NCBI GenBank assembly: GCA_001414485.1
Contig: LLEY01000192.1
Span: forward strand, 1 to 64,000
Source of the DNA: Calycina herbarum
Lineage: Eukaryota; Ascomycota; Leotiomycetes; Helotiales; Pezizellaceae
Direction: 5' to 3'
DNA: 64,000 nucleotides
Every line of letters begins with the position of its first letter. The first letter of the stretch is position 1. A program made the translations under genes and the position numbers. Positions 36,643 through 47,928 of the stretch are shown here, piece after piece. The notes under the pieces are model-generated. The model had not been told where the DNA came from. It worked only from the letters and a program-made list of their open reading frames with translations, and did no database searches.

Positions 36643-38052
36643 ATGCTCCAATCCAGGCAATTGGTTGCAGCTATTCTAGCTCTCCAACTCACCGGCTCTG
36701 CAAATTCTGCTCAAATTCCCCTCTTCCCCCAGTCGCATTCCGAAAGCTACGAATTCAACTCACTACTTCATCTACCAGGCATCAGTCCCTATTTCGACGC
36801 GATCGGTTCTGGCCTCGACCACGCAGCACCTCAAGACTGCGAAGTAACAGCAGCATCCTACCTAATTCGCCACGCCGCAATCTACGCCAACGACGACGAT
36901 TACGAACGCTACATCGAACCCTTCCTCAAAAAACTCGACACCACAATCACCCCCTCCTCAGGGAAAAGGCGAAAAGGATGGACAGGCCCCTTAGCCTTCT
37001 TTAACAAATGGAAGACACCAATACCAGATCCCGAGAACCAATTGGAGGAAATAACACCACAAGGAATTAAAGACTCGAAGAAGGTGGGGAAACATTTACT
37101 CTCGAGATATCCGAAGCTGGTTCCTACGACGAAGAGGATATATGCGGATAAAAAACCACGGACACAGGATACGGCGAAGGCGTTTGTGAAGGTTTTCCCG
37201 CAGGATGTTGAGATTGTGGAGATGACTTCGGATAATAAGTCTTCCTTCCATTCGCAGTTACCACATAAGGCTTGTAATGCATTCTCGAAAGAACCTGGGA
37301 ATGACGAATTGAAGACTTTCATGTCATCTTATACCCCGCCGATGATTGGACGTCTGCAGAGATATTCTCCTGTTGAATTGGAGCAGACAGATATCATGGG
37401 CATGCAACAACTCTGTGGTTACGAATCCGCCATTCTCGGGAAGAAATCCCTGATATGCGACGTATTTACCGATAACGAATGGATGTCCTACGAGTACGCA
37501 TGGGATATGAAGTACTCTTTGATGGTCGGACATGGCAACCCACTGTCTCCATATCTGGGCTTCCCGTGGCTCAACACGACTTCGAAATTGATGTCCAAAT
37601 TCCACGCTCCAGTACACGAAGGTGGTTCCCCAGACGAAATTCCCGACGACGACGGTCAACGATTTTTCCTGAGTTTCACGCACCGAGAAGTTCCGCCTTT
37701 CATCGCCACCGCTCTAGGACTATTCAACTCCTCAAATTCCCACGCGGAAGAATTTCCTCTGGATCGAGTAAACTGGAGTCGATCGTGGCGCATGGCAGAG
37801 CTCATTCCCTTTTTAGGACACGTGGGAATTGAGAAACTTACTTGTAATTCCGTCTCCCGAGATGCAAGTGATAACAGAGAATATATTCGAATAATAGCAA
37901 ACAGCGCACCGAGACCGATTCCACAATGTCAGGACGGACCGGGTGCTAGTTGTAACTTCGACCGTTTTACTGAGATTATTCAACTAGGTATGAATGAGTA
38001 CGGGGATTTTGATGCGGTGTGTCAAAACGACGAGAAGAAAGATGAGCTCTAG
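36643..38052 (+). CDS. histidine-phosphatase-superfamily protein with signal peptide and C-terminal KDEL
   Basis: Single-exon 469-residue protein. The start is the ATG at 36643, which opens a clear signal peptide (MLQSRQLVAAILALQLTGSANS). The phosphate-binding motif of the clan-2 histidine acid phosphatase/phytase fold is at about residue 80 as YLIRHAAIYAND; the usual RHGxRxP is altered to RHAAIYA. A C-terminal RMAELIPFLGHVGIEKL segment replaces the usual HD proton-donor region. The last residues are NDEKKDEL, a canonical ER-retrieval signal. In animals the related multiple inositol polyphosphate phosphatase is an ER protein, so an ER-lumenal inositol phosphate phosphatase is a reasonable hypothesis. 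The variant active-site residues leave activity uncertain. Several cysteines could form disulfides. Confidence 0.83.
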   Translation: MLQSRQLVAAILALQLTGSANSAQIPLFPQSHSESYEFNSLLHLPGISPYFDAIGSGLDHAAPQDCEVTAASYLIRHAAIYANDDDYERYIEPFLKKLDTTITPSSGKRRKGWTGPLAFFNKWKTPIPDPENQLEEITPQGIKDSKKVGKHLLSRYPKLVPTTKRIYADKKPRTQDTAKAFVKVFPQDVEIVEMTSDNKSSFHSQLPHKACNAFSKEPGNDELKTFMSSYTPPMIGRLQRYSPVELEQTDIMGMQQLCGYESAILGKKSLICDVFTDNEWMSYEYAWDMKYSLMVGHGNPLSPYLGFPWLNTTSKLMSKFHAPVHEGGSPDEIPDDDGQRFFLSFTHREVPPFIATALGLFNSSNSHAEEFPLDRVNWSRSWRMAELIPFLGHVGIEKLTCNSVSRDASDNREYIRIIANSAPRPIPQCQDGPGASCNFDRFTEIIQLGMNEYGDFDAVCQNDEKKDEL

Positions 38053-39151
38053 TGGTACAACCGTAACTGTACTATTTATATGTAAACATTGGCGTTCAAA
38101 AGGTTGTTTTTGGGGTTTATGTGGTGTACAGTACTAAAAATTAGGGGTGGAGGGTTTGAATGGAGATGGGTCAGTCGTGTAAAGCTATAGTCAATGGGAC
38201 AATGTTAATCGGTGAACTTACTATGGTGATAAAATATGAAGGCTTCACATTATGGATCGTTCTTCCCTTGCAACGACAAATCATCCACTCCAAATGCGAT
38301 TCTCGTGATTTGCCTGATATTCGGACTGTAAACACGTCTTGTAAATAAGGTACGAATGCTGGGAAGACTTTAATAGGAAGGTCGATATCGTGGCGGTAGA
38401 ATTCCGTTGATCTTTTCGCTGGAATATATTTGTAAGGGAAAAGAGAGCCAAAAAGAGGGGGGATACTATCGATGTAGCAACGTGCCGCTTGCACTATGCA
38501 CACTCCATCGTCACTAGAACTTCTCCATCTAGCGACGAAGCTAAGGCTCCTACATACAATAAGCTAATTAAAAAAGCGCAAGTTGTTGAAAGGCAAATCG
38601 CTTATGTGACCCATGAACCAGGAGATTGATTGCCCTTTCGTAAAAGGAAACACGGAAACTTTTTATACCTGATACGAGAAGAAAAAAAGCAAAAAAAGTG
38701 AAGATTCAGAAGTGAGTATACCGAATTCAATCCTCAGTGCTACAGGAAGCTTCGTCCAATTTGACCAGCGCCCCCACAACTTCCTCTTCTTGTTGTTGGA
38801 AAAAGCTCTTATTGTTGTATATGGATATCCGAGATTTAAGAGGTATTGTGGGGTGGGGGGATTTGTGTGCGGACCCACCGCTAGTTCACCACTTATGTTG
38901 AAGGATGTGGTAGTGACGGTTGGAAATGAGGCGGTTCGCTTAAGTGAGGAGCGATGGTGAGGAGCGACGACGACAACAATTGGTGGGTTGAGGGAAGAGG
39001 TATTCACCTTTGGCTTTAAAGCGGCAACGAGTTCGCGTGCCAGAAGCTCATTGTTGACTTTGACCTTTGGATATATCTGAGTTTTCTTACTTCCCCACAA
39101 CTCCTCGACACCAAACTTCATCACGGTCCACGCGAACTCAACACGAAGATA
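38053..39151. other. intergenic; no confident gene
   Basis: A minus-strand open frame of about 150 codons ends at 38663. Its first ATG lies within the upstream region of the Nudix-like gene. It has no domain and no splice evidence, so it is left uncalled. The region should contain the phosphatase terminator and the Nudix-like gene promoter. Confidence 0.35.
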
Positions 39152-40030
39152 ATGGAAACGCGCTGTCCCCACCGATTGAGGTATGCCAAAAGCTCAGGCT
39201 CAGTGCTTCACAATGCGACAACCAATTCTCAGCAAGAGGCCCAACGATTAAGACCTACCAAGAGCTCGTACTTCAGACGCGTCATAGAACGACCTCACGA
39301 TGACTCTCAACAACCGCGCCGTACCAAAAGCTCATATTTCAAACGCGCCGTCGAAAATCCAGAAGATGAATTCCACTCCCGAAAACCAAGACGTACCAAA
39401 AGCTCCTACTTCCGACACACCCCAAAGACCTCTCAAGATTCGGTCGAAACAAAGCCTCAACACACCTTCCTCTCGAAACTCAAAGCCGCATTCGCAAAAT
39501 CGCACACTCGAACGAAATCAAACACTCCCTCACAACTCGAGTCCAAACTGAAAATGACGCGTCTCGAATACCGTCTTTACGCTTTAAACCACTACTCCAC
39601 GCCCCAACAATACCACCGCATCCACCTCGCAGCAATCCTCTTCCATCCCCTCACCAACCACCTGCTCTTGGTTAAAGATCCCATTAGTGAAAAGTACAGT
39701 ATCCCAGAGACTGCGATGTTTACGCGCCATTCTTCGCTCGGAGAAGCATTAAGGGAGGGTTTATTCGAGAGAACTGGGTTGAGAATTAGCGAGGTTACGA
39801 GAGAGGTTTTACCGGTTTGGGAGTTTGAGGGGGGGTGGATGTTTGGGGAGAGGGATATGGGGATGAAATCTGTGATGTTGAATTTTGTGGTTGTGGTTGA
39901 GGATTCAAGTTTGCTTAAGGAGGATGGGGTTTGGGTTGGGGAGGAGGAAGTTGAGAGGTTGGAGATGGATAGGGGAATGAGGAATTTGGTTCGGTGGGTT
40001 TTTGATGAGAGGGTTTGTGCTGATTGGTAG
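39152..40030 (+). CDS. Nudix-fold-like protein with N-terminal RTKSSYF repeats
   Basis: Single-exon 292-residue protein. The first 110 residues are basic and hold three spaced copies of a short motif: RPTKSSYFRR, RRTKSSYFKR and RRTKSSYFRH, with a weaker RYAKSSG ahead of them. The Ser/Tyr-rich repeats with flanking Arg look like phosphorylation or 14-3-3-type docking sites. Residues 155-285 resemble a Nudix hydrolase: HLAAILFHP, LLLVKD, a helix with LGEALREGLFERTGL, and LNFVVVVED. The Nudix box is off-register (REGLFERTGL instead of RExxEExG), so metal-dependent hydrolysis is doubtful. The function is unknown; it may be a regulatory Nudix-fold protein. Confidence 0.62.
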   Translation: METRCPHRLRYAKSSGSVLHNATTNSQQEAQRLRPTKSSYFRRVIERPHDDSQQPRRTKSSYFKRAVENPEDEFHSRKPRRTKSSYFRHTPKTSQDSVETKPQHTFLSKLKAAFAKSHTRTKSNTPSQLESKLKMTRLEYRLYALNHYSTPQQYHRIHLAAILFHPLTNHLLLVKDPISEKYSIPETAMFTRHSSLGEALREGLFERTGLRISEVTREVLPVWEFEGGWMFGERDMGMKSVMLNFVVVVEDSSLLKEDGVWVGEEEVERLEMDRGMRNLVRWVFDERVCADW

Positions 40031-41382
40031 GGGCGGTGGGGCGAATGGTTTGTGGTGTTTGGATTTGTGTTTTCATTGAGTGGCGCGTTTGGAGAGGTGG
40101 TGTATGGGGATTTTCAAATGTACACACTTTGTGATCCGATGGCGACAGTGCGCCATTAGGAAACTGAATGGTTTTACAGACTTGCGACTGGAGGCGGATT
40201 TCTCGAGTGCATGGGTACCGGCTTTGGGTAATACTTTGAAAGTTACAAAGGATATTATCCGGACCTGGAGAAAGTTAAAAAAGAGCTTGAGGGGCCTGGT
40301 GAAGGGTGTTGTAAATATGCACGGCTCTGAACAATTTGTTTGGGGAGAAAGCATCACAATTGTGTGGCTTCTATCCGCTAGAAAAATATCAGGGAATCCG
40401 ATTTGGAACTGAACGCACTTTTGTCAAAAATGATATCAAATACGATGTTGCGTAAATGTCTTGCCTCATCTTGGGCACCTTGAAGGCCCACTTATCCAGT
40501 CAGGTGATACTTAAACGCATGGATAATAGAAGGATTTGATTTGGTGATTTTCAAATCGTGATTTTGAAGAAGCTATCTGATCTATATTTCCTGCGAAAAT
40601 CTCGTGGTGAGTGCAGTTGACATTATTTCACAACTCTCCCTTTATCAAGTCAGCAGATCGTCGTCATCGGCACGAAGGATAATCCGCTCCGAGAACCTCA
40701 TATGAAAAACTGATCCAAACTTTCTTCTAAACCTCTTCAATCCCTCTTCTGATTCCATTTCGCCCCTTTTCTTCCGAAACGTTCTTCTCTCCAAAATATC
40801 AATCAATAATTCCGTGAGTTTTACGCTTCCAAGATACGGCTAGTGTTCTCGACACGATGGACACGATGAGGCCTTTTCGACGACTCACAGCCTTCTATCC
40901 ACCCACGTGCTCAATTCCTCAAAAGAAACATCCTGGCCCAACAATGTGATGACACCACACAACCACTGGCGAATGGCGTAAACCGTTACAGAAAGGGGGC
41001 CTCCAAATATTGGCACTGATGCGCCGTTGCTGCATATATCGGATCCGAGCCGGGTTGTGGTGCTCTGTATTGGTTCCTGGGGTCGCGGGGCTTCTCTCTC
41101 CTGATAAACAACCCACCACTTACCCGGAAGTCTGGGACCAGGGATTGAACGGTAAAAAACGGGGTGACATCTTCTAGAGGGTATTATCCCGGAGCTGTCA
41201 GCTTATCAAACTGAGCACATTTTCTCCTTCTTCTTTCGTTTTGTGGCTGCTGCTTTCGTTCTACACTGAGACCTTTTCCGCGTTTCGAGTTCCGTCTTTT
41301 GAAGTTTTTGTTATATATCTGTCATTATCCTTCTGCTTTTTTATCTCGTGTTCCTCTTTTTGCCGCGCCCCCAAAGGTTGAA
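40031..41382. other. intergenic, no gene seen
   Basis: 1.35 kb between the Nudix-like gene and the vWA gene, transcribed in the same direction. Short frames are present but none is convincing. The right-hand 150 bp is pyrimidine-rich (CTTCTTTCGTTTTG type), as often seen before fungal transcription starts. Confidence 0.45.
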
Positions 41383-44300
41383 ATGCCGCCACCCACTAAA
41401 AACACCGCAATTGAAGATTTCTTTCTATGGGAAACCCAATCCCAAGTCGAAGTGGTTGTCGATTTTGATACGAACGAAAAGGTAAATTTTGTACCCTTGG
41501 CGGATATCAAAACCTACTTTGGCGCCAACGATGCAAGAAACCTTACTATAATCCTGCAAGAAGTTTTTAGAACGGAGGATTTGCCGATTGAGCCAGATCT
41601 TATACTGCAGGATCACGCAGCAGTCTTGTGTATCTTGCTACAAATCGGACAAGGATGGCTCATTGAAGAGTTCGCTTACTATGAAGAGCTTTCTGATCGC
41701 CGTCTACCCTTTGACTCAAGTCACCCTCAACAAGAATTTCCGATGATCGATGAAGATTCTTCTTTGCTTGAGCGATTCTGTGAGAAACAATGGATGTATT
41801 GCGTACCTACTTTTGATAGTCACATGCTTCATAAGAGATTCGGCAAGCAGAGGCTGCTGCCAATCATCGGCCAAGAACTTTCTGCCATCGAGGGACAAGT
41901 AATCAAGCGTGTGGTGGAATTATATGGCCCACATAACAAGCTGTTGAATGTTGCGGGGAAGAACGTAAGGATCCATTATTCATTTTACTTACTACGCTGA
42001 CAATATTTTGATGGCTTAGAACATTTCCGATACGAACAAGTTTGTCCTCAAAACGTACTCGAAAAGGGATGGTGAGGGTATTTACAAGAAAGAAACCAAT
42101 GGCTTCCGAAGTCTCAAGAATGCAGATAGCATTATCCGGTTTTACGGAAGCTACATCCATGGAGATTCTATGAACATAATTCTTGAATATGCGGACAAAG
42201 GCTCATTGGAAGATTATTTCCGAAACGAGAGTGCTCCGAGTCGCGGGGTTGATATCATCAAATTCTGGGAATCCATGTTTCAATTGATCAAAGGGCTGAA
42301 GGCAATACATTCTGTAAGGGAGTGGGTATTCGTCGTTCTTACTTTCCTCTGTCACTTGCTAACATCTCCAGGGGACATTGTGGTATTACCCCCGACACTG
42401 TACAAGTTGTAAGTAATGGGGCTAGTTCGTCCTCGGACTGGCAATTCAAACTTGCCGATTTTGGCTTGAATACCAGGCAAGGCGGAGGCGATTCAGGCAC
42501 AAACAAACCCGCTCGGACGTATAGTATGTACTATCTTTTACCTCCTATCTTACGGTTGACAAGAAAGCGGTAGTAAATAGCCCATTGTCCCAGCTTTCTA
42601 GTACAATTTGATATTACCCCAGGTATTTTGGGACAATTGAAGTTGGTTGTTCTAAAAACTTAGGTTAATATTCTAAATTGTTCTAATTTTTTAGGATAAT
42701 CACTCAGAATTACCCTAGAAAGTTGAAACAACGAGCGCTATAGGCAGGTACGAACCTAGCGCATTTACTGCCACTTTTGCTGTCCATCGCGAGCTCACAG
42801 CCATCAATTGAACTGATAGGACAGGTGCCCCAAAGTCATACTCTCCGTGTGACTACGATGTCCAGGACGAAGAACTCAGTGCAGATACCTGGGAAGATGA
42901 TATTTGGTCACTTGGCTGCATTTTTAGCGAGGCGGCTATGTGGATATCCGACGGTTACAAGGGGCTGATCGACTACCGCAATAGCCGTAAGATAGAAACC
43001 AACGAACCATTATTTCATGATGGCGAACAAGTCCTCCAGAGTGTCCTTGACGCACACAGAGATATCGAAGATCGCTTACGACGCTCCGATTATATAACCA
43101 AAGATGTTCTGGATTCGATGGTAGACGAGATGCTGTGGGAGGAAGACCGACCAAATTCCAAAGCTTTAGCAAGGAAAGCTGATGTGGTCATTTCGAGATC
43201 ACGCCAAAAGCTGTCGTCATCTTCGAATTCTTCAAAAGAACACACGAGAGCAAAACGAGCTCTTCCGCCACCACATCTTCCACCATCACAGCCCCTACCT
43301 CCCATTCCACGTGGCCCAGCGTCTGGTTTATCTTCGATTGCAGAGCGACATTCCCCCTCACCAAACGTTGATAATTGGCGATCACAAATCACAATACCAC
43401 AGACTACATCGCAGCTAAACCTTGGTCAATTTCAAGACCAAAGCCCGATTATTCCTAATCGACGAATGAGTATCACGACGAGTGGATCGGATATCGACCG
43501 GGAACGTTCTGGGTCCTCCACAGGTTGGCAGAATGGCGACAGTAGCTATGTAACCTCCCCTATTTCACCCTTTACCTCACCTCATACAAGTGTTCACTAC
43601 GATTACCACAGGCATAACCCAAATGAAGGAAAGCCTCAGACTTTGCAGACACAAACGTCCCACGAGGAAAGGAGGGCCCCCACTGCTCCTTCCCAAGCGA
43701 TTGCATACGAATTAGCGGATGAGCAGGCAAATTTTAAATCTCCTGTCGTACCTCCACGAGACCACCGCAGAGGGCAGAGCGGTGCGAGCACCAGTGCAAG
43801 TAGCCAACAATACCTCGTCGAAGACACCAAAGACTCTAAACGCCCTGGGCGTACTCCCAGTCGAGTCAGCAGCCGAAATTCTTCAAGTACATACTCAGCC
43901 CCCAACTCACGAACCACCCACTCGACGGAGACAAAGTCACCAAAAACACAGAAGCGATTCGGCGGGATCTCCCTCTTTCCTACACGATTCGACACAGTTC
44001 ACACGAACTCCTCCCAAAATAACGAGGACCGACAAGCCCCTGGGGAATTGCCTACGCATCCAAATGCATCTCCTACGACGGATTATCTTTCGCTCAACAC
44101 GTGTCTGGAATGGAAGAAGGCTCATAAGAAGGTTAAGAAAGCTTCTAAGGTTCCACCATTACCGGGCGCAAATATAATTGAAAGTTTGAGAGGTCGTGAT
44201 CATGTTTTTATCGTGGATGACAGTAGGTCAATGGCAAACGTTTGGCCAGAAGTCAAACGAGTATTCGAAGCGCTCTCCTACAGTACGTTTTCTCATTTTC

Positions 44301-45153
44301 CTCCCGAGTGTTAGACAATATTTGTTCGTACCTGCCCACCTGGCTCTCATTGCTCCAACTTTCTCGGGTACTTCAAGGTGGTTATCCTAAATACCTGGAA
44401 CAATTTAAAATAGTTACTTAGACATTCCCGGACAATTGAATTCATTGTTCGAAATGATCTAGATTAGTATTTAAATTGCTCTAGAGAGGTGAAACAAGAA
44501 GAGCTATTACTGCCGCCTTTGTTGTCCATCGCGACTTGCTTTTGGTCATGACAATACTGACCCCGAGATCTTCCTCAGTTGTAAAAGGTATGAGTCCAAA
44601 CGGAACCGAGCTCTTTTATACCATTTCCTACGATACCTATCTGAGGAAAGATACCTCGGATCTCTGTACTTTCCTAGAATGCAAGGAGCTCGCAGGGGAA
44701 ACGAATATTTCCTACCGACTCGATCTCCAACTACAGAATTACGAAGTCAAATTGTTGGAGGCAAGCCGAGCCAAGGGCAAAAAGCCAGTCGTTCGGCCTA
44801 TGAGTGTCTATGTCCTCACCGATGGGGAATGGGGAGAAGGGATTGATGCCAAAATCACGATCCAGAAGACAGCCGACTTTTTGATTGAGCAGAAGGTGAG
44901 GGATGGACAACTTACTATTCAATTCATCACTTTCGCGCAAAGTGCTAGGGCGATGCAGAAATTCAGCGAATTGTCAAAGGAGGATTTTGGAATGTAAGTT
45001 CTTTCCCTCCGAGAGTCGATTGTATTTCACCTGCTGATTTGCTCTTCTTCAAGGGACATGGTTGATTGCACACCATGGCGGGGTAATGTCCTCAAAATGC
45101 TTCGAGGCCCACTTGACAAATCACTCTACGCCAATGACAGTGGAGGTCTGTAA
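41383..45153 (+). CDS. pseudokinase fused to a von Willebrand factor A domain
   Basis: Six exons encode about 1,000 residues, starting at ATG 41383 (MPPPTKNTAIEDFF). Residues about 1-195 form an unrecognised helical region. A protein-kinase-like domain follows: lysine in KFVLKTY, FYGSYIHGDSMNIILEYADKG, a degraded catalytic loop GHCGITPDTVQV (HRD changed to HCG), LADFGL, SAPKSYSPCDY for APE, and WEDDIWSLGCIFSEAAMW. A long Ser/Pro/Arg-rich disordered linker (about residues 420-740) leads to a vWA domain with VFIVDDSRSM (DxSxS MIDAS), LTDGEWGEG and FITFAQS. The missing catalytic Asp suggests a scaffold role. Introns 42524-42824 and 44283-44578 are each about 300 nt and carry related repeats. The stop is TAA 45151-45153. 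Similar kinase-vWA fusions occur in other fungi, but I know of no assigned function. Confidence 0.82.
42561..42792. repeat. inverted-repeat element, copy A (in vWA-gene intron)
   Basis: About 230 bp inside intron 42524-42824. Its right end reads TTACTGCCACTTTTG then TGTCCATCGCGA, shared with copy B. Its left end reads CGGTAGTAAATAGC, the inverse of that. Internal blocks GGACAATTGAA and AATTGTTCTA also match copy B. On the reverse strand it begins TCGCGATGGACAGCAAA, which matches the start of copy C. Confidence 0.75.
44301..44534. repeat. inverted-repeat element, copy B (in second vWA-gene intron)
   Basis: About 235 bp inside intron 44283-44578. The left half (GTTCGTACCTGCC, CCAACTTTCT, GGTTATCCTAAA, GGAACAATTTA) matches the reverse complement of copy A. 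The right half (GGACAATTGAA, AAATTGCTCTA, TTACTGCCGCCTTTG, TGTCCATCGCGA) matches copy A directly. So the element is largely palindromic, as expected for a MITE with long terminal inverted repeats. Confidence 0.75.
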
Positions 45154-45861
45154 AACGCGGGATGGAAACCTGGCTGTGCCGCAGTTGCATCGGCCGTTAT
45201 CGCTATTCTTGTGGATTCAAGGATCACCGGGACGACCGGGTTACATGCTGTGTATATTGATTGTGTAAGAGGTGTGCAGAATAAAAGTAACCATCCATCC
45301 ACCATATTTAGAGCCTCTCTGTGAGAAGGTTTGGGGGCTATCGACTCCTCTGTTCCTTTCTGTGTTCCCAAACAAACATGGGATCGTTTTATTGGTTGGA
45401 TCGTCGGGAACGTTTCTTGCTCTGGGCAGGCTTAACATTGGAGACCCACTTCACCCGCGTTCTTGGACTTTGATTTGCGACAGCCTCAATTCCTAAAGAG
45501 GTAAACGCGATTCCTTGGCATACCCCCTCAATCTGGGACGCGGGATCTTTTTCGTACCTGTAGGTTTGCGGCGAGGTCCAAGTGTGGTGACTGGTGACTC
45601 TCTTTTCGACTTCTGTTAGGTACTCCTTTGGGTTCGTTCCTTTGCTTGTGTTCCTGCTTCAGTACTCCAAATTTGCCATATTTTGTATTTTGTTGTCGTT
45701 GTTTGGTTTAATTTCGCATTGAATAGCTGTTTTTGCCAAGCTAGTTTTTTATATCGCCTAGTCCGTGTTACGCTAGCAACTTTACATAGTCGTGAGTTCG
45801 ACCATTGTGCTGCTCCGGAGCCTTTCGTTGGTCGTCAATTCCGTTGTCGGATGGCACCGCG
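45154..45861. other. intergenic, no gene seen
   Basis: 0.7 kb between the vWA gene and the CFEM gene, holding the terminator of the first and promoter of the second. No recognisable feature. Confidence 0.45.
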
Positions 45862-47928
45862 ATGGAGAGCCAAAACTCTATGGAACAACAGAGAAGGAAA
45901 AATGCAGCACGAGTAAATATTATCGCCTACTCGGTGGTGATACTTTCTGGTGTATTGCTCGTAACCTCAGGTGGACTTGCGCTCTCATCGAAGCACAAGG
46001 CAATTCGAAGGGAGATAATCGCGCAAGAGGAATCCGATTTGAGAGTTCGAGATATCAATCATTTTCTGGATGAGATTCCAAGATGCGTTGTGAGTATCCA
46101 TTGTTATTTCCCTTCCGGCGTTTCCGTTTCCGGGCTGGGATGAAGGAATAATCTTGCCGTCATGGAAAGAAACTTGTTCTAATCATTCTTTGGATAGTCT
46201 AGTTGTATCTTCCCTCGAATTCTTCAGCAGGGTTGCGCCCATACGGATACGAATTGTATATGTCGAAATTTACGATCCTTGGATGATTACGATGATTCGC
46301 CGAAGCCCGAAAAACATGAGTTGAAGAGGGAATTGATGGAGGAGGTTGAGGTTAGGGAGGTTATTGTAGAGAGGTCGGAGCCGTGTATACCGAATTTTGG
46401 CAAACGAGACAAGATTCGAATCGAGGTCGAGAATACAGAGGGAAAACCAGATGTTACTGAGCAACCAAGCCCGAATGAGCCCGACTCGGTTGAACAAGCA
46501 GATGGGTTCGAGATTCAAATCACAGTTGAGAACACGGAAGGAAAGTCAGAATCTTCTGATAAACCGATGCCGGTTGAGGTTGAATTGGTAGAAACTGCGC
46601 CCCAAAACGAGACGGAAATTGAAGAACAACGTCATTTTAAACATTGTGTGGAGGAATGTTCGTTACTTGAACAAATTCGTCAGTAATTCTCATGTAATTT
46701 ACTATATCTGGCAATCCACTAATAATTGTGCTTACTAGGTGCTCCCGTCTACATCGCCAACTACTGCTGGGGTCTCGGAGAATCTTTTGAGTTTCCCGAA
46801 GTAATGGTTCCAATGGCCAAAAGGCAGGCTCTCTCAAGTGTGGGATCTGCAAGCGCTCCATTTCGTGCCAGTACTGTCCCAACCCTTTCGACCCGAACTT
46901 TCGTGAGTGCAAGTGCGTCTGGGGCAAATCCAACAAGAACAAGTGGCAGTGTCAGTGTCGGTGTCACTACACTGCCCAACGGTGTAGTTTCAAGTGCTAC
47001 CAAAACTGTTTTTGTGACGGGCGCTGCTACAGTGACAGTATCCCCAACTTCTACTCCTACCGAAGACCCGAGCCCCGGTGGTCTCTCGACTGGTGCGAAA
47101 ATTGGATTGGGTGTCGCGATTCCACTTGTTGTTATCTTTGCTCTCGCCGCTCTTGCATTCTGGTGGTTCAGAATCCGCAAGAAGAAACAAACTCCACCAG
47201 TCGCAGAAACAGTTGAACCATACAACGGAATGCCCGAGCTTGGAGAAGGAGCTTTCCAAGAAAACAAGAGGTCGGAACTAGGAGCAGGTGGAACAGAAAT
47301 CAAGAAACCAGAAGCCGTCAAATATCCGACCGAAATGGACGCCCCACGCACTCCCGCGGTACCAGTCTTCGAACTACCTAATAACCCATCGACCCAAAAC
47401 CTCACACCAGAATTGGGACCCGGATCTCCAGTCGTGAGGAAACCAGTCAACCAAGTTACGCCTTCTGGCTTCCAACCACCATGGGATACAGGTGAACAAG
47501 ATGGCTTCATGACACCTCCAATGATGGCCAACCTCGGTCATGGAAATGGAAGTGTCAATTCCCTAGCTTTACACGAGCAACCAGCGCGTGCAACATCTTT
47601 ACATCCGCAAAAACCTTTACATTCCCCTCAGGTGTCTGTCTCCAGCACTGCACCTCCTTATCCTTCTACTTCGCCAGTTTCTCCCCCTACGGCATCAAAT
47701 ACCCTTGCTAGTTCGGATGATCAGGAGTTGGCGCAGTTGGAACGGGAAATGGCCGCTGTGAGGGAGAGGAAGGAGAGATTGAGGGAGGTTGAGGCTTTAG
47801 AGAGGAGGGAGGAGGAGTTGAAGAGAAGGATTAGCAGTCTACCTGGTGGTAGTGGGGGTGCGTCGCCTAATTCGGGGCCAGGTGGTGGATTGGGAGGTAT
47901 CGGGGATGCCGTTGAGAAAACTTCTTGA
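45862..47928 (+). CDS. CFEM-domain membrane protein with an acidic insertion
   Basis: 632 residues in three exons (45862-46089, 46198-46678 and 46739-47928). An N-terminal hydrophobic segment (NIIAYSVVILSGVLL) acts as signal or anchor. The CFEM cysteines follow: IPRC, SSCIFPRIL, QQGC, DTNCIC, then after a gap of about 130 residues KHCVEEC and NYC, giving all eight. The gap between cysteines 5 and 6 is an acidic insertion with two VENTEGK repeats and one extra Cys; ordinary CFEM domains have about 10-20 residues there. A Ser/Thr-rich stalk, a transmembrane helix (GLGVAIPLVVIFALAALAFWWF-like, near residue 370), a Pro-rich cytoplasmic tail and a charged coiled coil (about residues 565-600) complete it. 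CFEM proteins bind haem or act at the cell surface in host contact. This one would be a surface receptor or adhesin. No GPI signal. Confidence 0.82.

Noticed and set aside
38663..39172. Minus-strand frame upstream of the Nudix-like gene
   Set aside because: It lacks an ATG at its 5' end, overlaps the real gene start and has no family resemblance.
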